Of a DNA stretch of 64,000 nt, positions 56,735 to 64,000 are shown one piece after another; the stretch's first letter is position 1; each line of letters begins with the position of its first letter. Origin of the DNA: Trebouxia sp. TZW2008 (Eukaryota > Chlorophyta > Trebouxiophyceae > Trebouxiales > Trebouxiaceae); NCBI GenBank assembly GCA_002118135.1, contig BDIU01000132.1:62001-126000 (forward strand). Direction: 5' to 3'. Position numbers and translations under genes: made by a program. Below the pieces are notes generated by a model. It was not told where the DNA came from and ran no database searches. It saw nothing but the letters and a program-made list of their open reading frames with translations.

Positions 56735-58785
56735 AGCTCTCAATCCAGCAGGTTCGCCAGATCTCAAGTCAGCACAACTTTTTGTGATCAGAGCTGTCAC
56801 CATTGGCGTCTGCGCACGACAGGCCCTTACGAACCTGCGCGCTTGCCACCTACGAGCATACATAGTTGATCGATCGCTATGGCTCGCCGTATCTACAAGC
56901 GAAGCGACATTGCTTCGTAACGGGGCCTTTGGCAGCAGCGAGGGGGGTCCTCTGACTGCCTTTCACACAGCCGCTCGCTTGACCGCAGCGGAATCAGACA
57001 CCGAACAGGTGCAAGTAGCTGAGGCTTGAACGAATCCCCCCCTGATCCGCTTCAAAGTGGTGCCAATACACTTGTTACTGCTGTATGCAGCAGAAACATT
57101 TGGTGTCTGTGCGTCTCAGCAGCGAGGAGGGATTTTTCCTGGCCTATGCAGTTGGTGCATTGCATTTATATGATGATGTGGGCGCCTGTGGAATTGAGGT
57201 GAGCGCTGCAAATCTGACAATCACTAAGACTTGCCACTGACTGTCAACGTTGCAATCATGCTGCCAGTTTATGGCATCACATAGTGTGTAGGGCATGCTC
57301 TCAAGGCATAAAAGTCTCACACTTTGGCATGCAGGCCTTATGGCTGAGCCTAACGCAAGAGAACCCAAACTTTGTCTACAGCTGTGTGGCATACCAGCAC
57401 TTCAGAAGCAAGGTGAAGCCTCTTGATGTTCAACTGCATGAGAAAATTGCAAAGATACCAGGTTGCTGCATCAGTAGCAATATCTCAGACCTGGTCTGCC
57501 GCATTTGAGCAGTCTACAGCATGACATTCAGGTCTCATCTCAGTCAGTTCTGCAACATGGTTTATCCCATGCATCTGAAGCTCCTTGCTTTCAGTCCTGG
57601 CATGGCGCAGCGCAGCGCAGCACAGCACAGCACAGCACAGCAGTTGCCTTTCATGCCTGCGTCACTGCCAACTGAATGGCTTGCAAGGTGGCAAGTGTTC
57701 CGGTCCACATCACCAAAGACCTTGCAAGTTGGGCCATCATGCAGGGTTGGCTTTCAGCATGTCCAGCCCAAATACAGTATGTATTGTCATGCAGGGTTGG
57801 GTGCCCAGGTCAGGCTTACAGTATGGTGTAGACCTGGTGCTGTATGAGCAGCACCCATCGCTGGTGCATTCCACAACATGCGTCATCATTGTGCCCATGA
57901 GGCCGATTGAAAATGACAGTGCAGCAGGGATGACAGACCCTGGAGCAATGCTCAATGGCCAAAATGGCAACCTTTCATGGCAGGATGTGGAAGGCATCAA
58001 CCGCCTGTGCATCAGAGTAAGTTGTAATATGGTGGATGTTTGCAGTCTGCCGAACATTCAAGCTCAGCTTCTACCAAAACAGTCAACAAACGTTGTTGAT
58101 ACTGCGAGCAGCAGCAGCAGCAACACCAAGCAACGGCAATTGTGGCATGGCTATTGCCTTTTGTAGCTTCTGTCTTTGTTGGTAGCCACTGGAAATGTTA
58201 AAGTTGACAAAGTGCAGCATGTTGTTCCAATTGGGCTGTGTATAAAAACAAGTCGCAAACATGCATACTGCTGAGCATGTTGCAAGCATTGCAACATTGT
58301 GCCTTACATATGGCTGCATTGCTTGGAGACTTGGCACGCCGCCTTGTCCAGCGTTGGCTTTGGAATGCTGCATGCATGTCTGCACTGGCTGCAAAGCAAT
58401 TTGCTTGTCGCTACTGACTCTTGTTGCTCTATAACAGGTTGGCAAGCGCCTGATATTGCTGTATGTCCAGCCACAAGCAGACCTAGACATGGCCACACCG
58501 GCATGCCTCCAACATTTTGCGGTACATTTCCTCTTATGTAAAGCCTGTAGCTGCTCTGTGCAAATGCATGAGATTAATTGCAGCTGAGGGCAGCATGGCG
58601 ATAGTGCAGTGTGAGTGCAAGCACTTTGACTACAGAAAATGTGTTCATATGGTATAGCCTGGTACATCTGTTGTGCAAGACCTGTATAAACATGCCTTTT
58701 TGTCTTGAACCCAGGCGCTGCTGTGCAGGTTGCTGAACACAATGTAGAGAGATGGGTGCCAGAGGCCAGCATCAAGTTGATGTGA
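56735..58785 (+). CDS. SEN2: tRNA-splicing endonuclease catalytic subunit SEN2 (5' end uncertain)
   Basis: Cuts the 5' splice site of intron-containing tRNAs in the SEN complex. Exons: 56735-57008 (after a CCTGCAG acceptor; LLRNGAFGSS matches the 'LLxxxCFG' region), 57091-57198 (SSEEGFFLAYAVGALHLY, the family's 'LxxEEAFFLxYALxxL'), 57335-57412 (NFVYSCVAYQHFRSK), 57795-58016 (GWVPRSGLQYGVDLVLYEQ), 58438-58521 and 58729-58785 (stop at 58783). The catalytic triad is present: Tyr in LQYGVDLVLY, His in PSLVHS, Lys in VGKRLILLYV. The C-terminus (VERWVPEAS) matches the 'RWxPE' of plant SEN2. The first coding exon upstream of 56735 is not resolved; an in-frame stop at 56724 shows that 56735 is an acceptor, or that a non-ATG frame is being read. 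A TGTAA follows the stop by about 190 bases. Confidence 0.87.
57600..57645. repeat. GCGCA/GCACA pentamer run
   Basis: ATGGCGCAGCGCAGCGCAGC followed by ACAGCACAGCACAGC: a pure 5-mer repeat in a SEN2 intron. Confidence 0.9.
57736..57782 (+). repeat. Short decayed copy of SEN2 exon 4 start
   Basis: TCATGCAGGGTTGGCTTTCA...AATACAGTATG parallels TCATGCAGGGTTGGGTGCCC...TTACAGTATGG of the functional exon about 50 bp downstream, acceptor included. Confidence 0.75.
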
Positions 58786-60043
58786 CTGCTGATGTCCGTC
58801 CTTTGTCCGTGTTGCCCAGCAGTCCAACTGGACTTCAGGTTAACACATCGCACTGTGTAGAGTTTGTCTGCGCTGATTTGTGCAATATGAAGCAGAAGAC
58901 AGTCGAGCCTACAAGTCCTCGAGCGTAGTACATTCAAGCTTGACATGCTGCAATGTGTCACACCGGTGGAACAATTATGTAATCACAATTATGTCATCAC
59001 AAATCCTGACACATTAAGTCCAGTTACGGGTGCATTTTTGTATAGTCTTTTGACGGGTACAGAAACGCATCAAGAACAAGGTGTGTCAAATCGCAGCAAT
59101 TGCTGCATTCACAAACCTGTGCAGATTTGCAGCCTACAACTCTACAAATGTTTGTGCTAACCCTTTAGTAACCTTGCTGATTTGTACCAATTCGTAGCAA
59201 ATATCATCTTGACCTTGCGGATTGAGTGGTGCAATTGGTACTTCGCAAATCAGTACGCCTTTGCGACCCCGCGGATCACTGCCTTTTGGCAATGCGTTGC
59301 TTTGTACGAGTTTTTGACAGTTCAAACCGCACTAGTTTGTGAGCACGCCGTTTTTGCATACGTTGCTGGTAAGATTGGTTGCAAGAATTTTGCTTCACAA
59401 TCATCGAGTTGCCTTGGAGCTGTTTGAAGTAAGCAAGTCTAATTCCACAAGTCAAGTACCACATATGCAAAGTCCTTGCAAACTGGCTAGTAGCATCACC
59501 CAACTTAGCAATACCACCGAAAATCTAGTGCACATGCCATGAAGCCACTTAATTGACTGCCATAAGGTGAGCTGTTGCACCGACTGTTTGCTGGTGTCGG
59601 AATTTGTTGTGGTGCCTTCACTTCGACAAACCGACTGTTGGTCCTCTTCAACTGAGACATGATTGCCGCATACTCCCCCACCATCTTGTCTGTTGTTCTG
59701 TCTTTGCTGCACCAGCTGTGTCTTCACCCCCTCCGACGCCCCTACAGAAAGGGTAAGAGTGGACATGCCTCACACCGAACACGAGTCGGGGTTGCCACGC
59801 CGATCCGCCTCACCTGGCCACCAAGTCTGGCTGGTGAGAGCGTTCTCACTTGCTATTGCAGTTCCAGCTGTACAGCAACATTGGTCAGCTACACCACTGC
59901 AGCTGAGACATTCACCTCCCGTGACTTGATGCGTATGCATGGGCGTTCTATGCATCACCTCATCAAGTTGCAATCTATGCTGCCACTTGTACAGTCAACC
60001 GTTTAGCTGGCTCAACACAGCAGCTAGTCTAGTCAATTGATTC
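58786..60043. other. Intergenic; no gene supported
   Basis: 1.26 kb after SEN2. Short ORFs only. 59140-59430 has a base-word composition unlike the surrounding introns and contains an imperfect inverted repeat. A TGTAA at 58978 may end SEN2. Confidence 0.4.
59178..59253. repeat. Imperfect inverted repeat (hairpin)
   Basis: CTGATTTGTACCAATT (59178-59193) pairs with AATTGGTACTTCGCAAATCAG (59233-59253): two 8-bp paired blocks broken by a 5-base bulge on the right arm, loop about 39 bases. It may be a small foldback element. Confidence 0.5.
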
Positions 60044-61240
60044 ATGATCATGAGAGACCAGTCGATGGATGAGATCAAATTAAGGACAGCGAGCAGCAGC
60101 GCGCCGCCCAAGCAATTCATGGTGGTGCAGACTGAGCTTGTTGTAGGGAAAGCAAGCAAGCCAAGTAAGGTCAATCAATTGGTTGGGATGATGTTGGTGC
60201 AGGTTGATGGCGGAGACAGATGTGGACAAGCGGGCAGCCATGCTGAATGTTATAAACATGCGCCGTGGCAGCTCTGCTGTCAGCCAGCAGGAACAAAAGA
60301 TGAATGTGTCTGCTCTGGCATGCTTGCACACCAAATGCAAGTCGGGCATGTGTGAGCTGCTTTGCAAGCAGGCTGTCCATTGATGTGCTGCTTAAGTCCA
60401 GAAAAAGCCCAGACAATGCTGTCTGTATGGGTTTCCCTTGTTGCAATGCTTATGATGCATGCTTGACAAGGTTCGCTAGGCTGATCCTAATCTTGTCGAT
60501 GTGTCATTAATTCTGTTGTCTGCTCAAGTGAATGTTGTTCACCCTTGTATCGTCAACACTATTTGCACAATCCAAAGGAAAGCTTCCCCCAAGCTTGTTG
60601 ACGTCACTACACACGCACAACATTCTGACATCAGTACTACAAAACCCTGGTGCCAATGCAGCAAAATCCTGATGTCAGAACAACAAAATCCCAATGCAGA
60701 AATGCATGGCACACCTGGTGTTGTAGACATCTGCAGCTGGCAATTTGGAGGATGGTTAGTCTACAGCCTTCAATGCAGCACAGGCCCCCAAAAGCACCAG
60801 CAGCAGGGCGCAGCTTCAGCTTGAGGATGTCAGCCTTGCAACAGATGAGGCTGCTGTCTCAGAGCAACAACAGTTGGGACTGATGGCTGTGCAGAGTGAT
60901 GCAGCTGGAGGGGCAGAACTGAATGGGGCGGCAGGAGGGGCAGCATCAGATGCAGTCCAAGCAGGGATAGAAGAAGATCAGGCTAACAGCACAAATGAGC
61001 AGGGTGTTGCTCCTGGTGATGGTGGTGACAGTGCACATGAGTAAGACGTTGCTTCTGGTGATGACGCTGACAGTGCATAACATGATGGTGTATCTCATGC
61101 TGAAGCTGCTGACAGCAGTGCACCCATTGACACAGAAGAAGAAGCACAGGCAGTGCTTGCAGTGCAGCAGGCTGTGATTGAGCATGAGGGCTATGAGGCG
61201 CATCCTCCTGGCACCCCTGCACAAGTGGATCCAGCCGCCT
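60044..61240 (+). CDS. Unrecognised spliced locus, acidic C-terminal region, possibly broken
   Basis: Several pieces look coding on the plus strand, but I could not join them. 60044-60165 starts with ATG (MIMRDQSMDEIKLRTASSSA) and meets an AGTAAGG donor. 60202-60370 after a GTGCAG acceptor reads MAETDVDKRAAMLNVINMRR and on to CELLCKQAVH*. 60778-61040 after a TGCAG acceptor reads LQLEDVSLATDEAAVSEQQQ and a Gly/Ala/Asp-rich stretch ending GGDSAHE then TAA. The same frame continues past that stop and a second TAA with similar acidic sequence (DVASGDDADSA, then EEEAQAVLAVQQAVIEHEGY) to 61240. Either the gene ends at the first stop and the rest is a decayed extension, or the whole is a pseudogene. 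No family recognised. Confidence 0.35.
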
Positions 61241-61689
61241 GAGGAGGATCAGCTGTGCGTGACAACAACAGGACTAGGTATCTTGAGCGATGCAACAACA
61301 GAAGCAGTAGCAGACAACAAAGTGTCAGCAGCCAATGAGATGCGGTCATTGCAGCCATGATGTGGCCGCCCAGCAATGTGCTGATGCCCAAAATTGAGCA
61401 ATCACATTGCATTGCAGCCTCAGATTGGCATTCACTTGAGAGTGAATAATTGGAGGACAATCTGCTCTGCATTGTAGCTTCCTGGCTGTCCCTGATTGTG
61501 CAAGCAGCACGGCAGCATCACACATGGCAGAGAGAGAAGGTTGCTGTATGCTGTGCCAAACAGACTATCGTGCCTGAAATTATCATCTTGTTGCCTTGAT
61601 TTCTTGAAAGCTTTGAAAATGCCAGCAGCTTGTAATCACTATTCAAGCCACCTAGGTCTGGCCTTAACACCATGTAATATATAATATTT

Positions 61690-61694
61690 TTACA
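61690..61694 (-). other. TGTAA putative poly(A) signal of the LysM gene
   Basis: TGTAA on the minus strand about 165 bases after the LysM stop at 61859. Confidence 0.35.
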
Positions 61695-61858
61695 CCTAGA
61701 CGACTGCAGATGCAGGCAACTTTGCATTAGGCAGCTGCAGGTCACTCTTCTTCCTTATGTCGGCAAGCAGTTCCAGCAATACGCTGCTTCTTGACTGCCA
61801 GGGCAAGATGTACATACGCCTACCCAACTTCAGGCTGGGCACGAACCTGACGTGCATA

Positions 61859-62407
61859 TCAATGCACTTTGACAAAACACTCTAACTCAGGCGCCTCTGT
61901 GCTGGGAAACTTGAAAACTGCTTTTCCTTGCGGCTTCAAAAACTCATGTTGCATAGCCAGGACTTTGCTGAAATGCGCATCTTGCACCCAATGCTGCGGC
62001 AAATCTGGGTTGGAGTGCATCTGGCCATCCTTGAACTCTATTTGATAGCTGGGATAGGTACGCATGGACAGGCAAGTCCCAGGGGTGAGTGACACAGCAT
62101 GAGGATTGTCTGCTTCAATCATACTGACTGGCACGCCAGTGAGCTGTGCAATTCGCCAAAGATCGTCTCCCTGTCTGACTGTGTAAGCTGAACGTGGCTT
62201 GTGGTGAACAGGGATGTCCAAGACCTGACCACGTCTCAAGGCCAGAAGGTCGAGGTGTCTGTGTTCATTTGCCAGGAGCAGGTCGTCGAAGCTGACAACA
62301 TACTTGTCTGCGATCGAAAAGAAGGTGTCGCCTGACTGAACATGGTGCGTGAAGGCTGAATTTGCTCTGTCCGGCACCAGAGTATAATCTCTCCTAACAT
62401 GCAGCAT
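61859..62407 (-). CDS. Protein with two LysM domains
   Basis: A 182-residue open frame with two LysM motifs. The first is at about residues 20-66 (HHVQSGDTFFSIADKYVVSF then LLLANEHRHLDLLALRRGQV), the second at about 74-116 (YTVRQGDDLWRIAQLTGVPV then MIEADNP and LTPGTCLSM). LysM modules bind N-acetylglucosamine polymers such as peptidoglycan or chitin. After the repeats, about 60 residues of unknown fold end in ECFVKVH. No signal peptide is visible at the ATG at 62407. A TTAG acceptor just after that ATG (about 62396) allows an upstream exon that I could not find, so the true N-terminus may be missing. The LysM call is firm; location and role are open. Confidence 0.78.
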   Translation of the reverse strand: MLHVRRDYTLVPDRANSAFTHHVQSGDTFFSIADKYVVSFDDLLLANEHRHLDLLALRRGQVLDIPVHHKPRSAYTVRQGDDLWRIAQLTGVPVSMIEADNPHAVSLTPGTCLSMRTYPSYQIEFKDGQMHSNPDLPQHWVQDAHFSKVLAMQHEFLKPQGKAVFKFPSTEAPELECFVKVH

Positions 62408-63243
62408 ACTTTAGCTGCTGTCAACAAGCCTGCATGTAGACCCACAAGTCATGCTGAGGTGCCAGGTTGCATGTCGCAGAATATCAGAAGCCTGTAGGCC
62501 TTGTCACAGCGTAAGCGCAAACCAGCAAACACACACGATTGAACTGCGATGGTACACACTCTGCTACTGCGGAACCTCTAGGTGTGGGCTGCCTCGGTAA
62601 AATCCAGGTCATCAGCTAGGGTTCAGCTACTTCATGTGATGAGCTAATTGCACTGTAGAGCGCCTCAAATTTTGCCCGCTTGCTTTGCTATGCATTCACA
62701 CTGTAGTACAGTGACGGTAGTAGCCCAGGATGTTGCTCAGGCGCTGTAGAAGAAGCTTCTGGAAAGTTGTGAGTTTTGATAGAAGATGACTGATCTGTAG
62801 TAGATTTGATGGCATAAGTGGGGAAACCCCAACTTACCTCCTCAAATAAGGGCAAACAGGGGGTTATGTAGGTGGGCGATCTTCTTTCTCAATAATCACT
62901 TGCATTTCACGGAAAAGTCTCTCTGAATAGATTACTTCTGACTACCCTCTATTACTTTTTCAAAACACTGTAAGTATGTGAATACGCATTTGACCAATTA
63001 TCTATGCCACTATGTATTACGTGCTTAACTGGTCTCAGGATTGTCCTGTAAGGACCGTACTTAGCCAAACCCTTGGGCTATTTAGCATTGTGACATCATG
63101 AGGACTTTAAAGTGGGTACAGTATGACTGCACACAATCATACAAGATTTGAAAATAACATCATGACATGTTCGCCAACATTGTGCAAACGCTACAAGCAC
63201 TTTGTACTTTCTCAGCAGAGATACGCACGTAACAGCTCAAGCC
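62408..63243. other. Intergenic, AT-richer, no gene seen
   Basis: 836 bp between the LysM gene and TANGO2. It should hold the LysM promoter and TANGO2 3' end. 62780-63120 is noticeably richer in A and T than the gene regions and carries no ORF worth listing. Confidence 0.4.
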
Positions 63244-64000
63244 TCAGGACTTACAAGTCTGTGGCTGGTGAGCCACATAGCTATTCTGCTCTGCAGACCA
63301 ATGAAAGTCCTTGTGCACCTCAGTCCATACAATCTCTTTGCTGTCAAAGTCCTGGTCTGCCTTCTGAGCAGGCCTTGAGCGCTCATGCAGCTGTGCAGAC
63401 CCATTAGAATGCACTATCAACAGAGTCTGACTACGCGTGCCATACCCAGCCCCTCTCAAATTGCAAGGCTGAATGAATATTGAGCTCATCAACTGCTCGA
63501 CTTCTCGTGGCAAGCCGGTCTTTGGTAGCTCATCTGCTTCATACACCTTGGTCTGCTCATTCATGACCATGTCAAACACTGAATGTGGACTAACTTTCTC
63601 CAGGTCAGAAGTGCTGCTGAGCAGGTCTGTAAATCTGGCTTTGCCACGTTCAACTTTTGGCCATTTAGAGTCAAGCACTCCATTGCTGATGCCGTAGAGG
63701 CCCGGGCTCAATTCCCTGGGCTGCTGACCTCGTCTATTGCTGAAATACGCCAGGTTTTGTGACTGAAAGTCTCCCACAACAAGATTAAACCCATTGTAGC
63801 TCTGCACATAAGGATGCTATTGAGTAGAGCTATCTCTTTTCCTGACGAACTTGCCGTGCCCATGCATAGCAGCCACTGCTGCTTACAGCAGCTCAGTACA
63901 CACCCAAAATTATGCAGCTGTCAACACCATGCTATGAAGCAACCTTGAAAGAAGCGCATGTCAAAAATACAGGCTGCGTGCTGTGATTTACCTCAGCTTT
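63244..64000 (-). CDS. TANGO2 homologue (NRDE family), 5' part cut by window
   Basis: Last exon 63801-63244 plus the end of the preceding exon at 64000-63992 (AAAGCTGAG|GTAAAT donor). The family (Transport and Golgi organization 2; Ser/Thr-rich protein T10) is conserved from bacteria to man and linked to mitochondrial and lipid metabolism; its mechanism is unsettled. Landmarks: YNGFNLVVGDFQSQNLAYFS, LSPGLYGISNGVLDSKWPKV, then GYGTRSQTLLIVHSNGSAQL. These match the C-terminal two thirds of TANGO2. The N-terminal NRDE motif would be in exons beyond the window. The intron at 63991-63802 looks ordinary. Confidence 0.9.

Noticed and set aside
58083..58961. 292-codon minus-strand ORF
   Set aside because: Overlaps the last two SEN2 exons on the opposite strand, which are well supported by motifs and phase. 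Cys/His-rich shadow.
1..64000. CRISPR array, operon or prokaryotic origin
   Set aside because: Tandem repeats are exon copies or simple repeats without conserved repeat-spacer layout; genes are spliced and eukaryotic.
1..64000. tRNA or snRNA genes
   Set aside because: I looked for TTCRANNC-type B boxes and snRNA-like motifs and found none that could be folded by eye; a covariance search would be needed to exclude them.

Overview
The window is nuclear DNA of an intron-rich eukaryote, most likely a green alga (Chlorophyta; trebouxiophyte is only a guess). The reasons are: plant-type gene families (a CHUP1-like chloroplast-positioning domain, an AFC-type LAMMER kinase, a plant-like SMC4, a GPR1/FUN34/YaaH acetate transporter); short exons separated by GT-AG and a few GC-AG introns, nearly all with a TGCAG acceptor; TGTAA motifs, the usual chlorophyte poly(A) signal, shortly after several stops; and CTGC-rich simple repeats. 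There is no sign of operons, CRISPR, rRNA, recognisable tRNA genes or an autonomous transposon.

Layout, left to right. 1-10207 (-): SMC4 condensin subunit, 19 exons, 3' end cut by the window edge. 11390-16326 (-): AFC/CLK (LAMMER) kinase. 16614-18819 (+): ribosomal protein eL13. 19420-26175 (-): CHUP1-like protein of about 1000 residues. 26816-27052 (+): small membrane-anchored ORF. 27111-33835 (+): leucine-rich-repeat protein fused to an alpha/beta-hydrolase-like domain. 34644-36022 (+): reticulon-like protein. 37258-40066 (-): R3HCC1L-like protein. 40998-52330 (+): transportin-3/MOS14 importin. 53577-55813 (+): acetate-transporter-family membrane protein. About 56735-58785 (+): tRNA-splicing endonuclease SEN2. 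About 60044-61240 (+): unrecognised locus. 61859-62407 (-): double-LysM protein. 63244-64000 (-): TANGO2 homologue, 5' end cut. Exon phases were checked by hand for most genes. SMC4, TNPO3, GFY, the reticulon, eL13 and the LRR-hydrolase all sum to an uninterrupted frame.

The most unusual property is not a gene. In almost every large gene one or more exons, together with flanking intron, have been duplicated in tandem one to five times. All but one copy has decayed through stops, frameshifts or lost donors, although the TGCAG acceptor is often kept. SMC4, the AFC kinase, CHUP1, the LRR-hydrolase and especially TNPO3 (at least ten exons affected) carry such arrays. The clearest is six copies of one TNPO3 exon with a 147-bp period (46376-47295). 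These remnants explain much of the long-intron sequence and most of the family-like ORF shadows.

Functionally the genes are a housekeeping mixture: chromosome condensation, translation, tRNA splicing, nuclear import and splicing control, ER shaping and acetate uptake. The only pathway link is that LAMMER kinases phosphorylate SR splicing factors and TNPO3/MOS14 imports them into the nucleus; being about 25 kb apart is probably chance.
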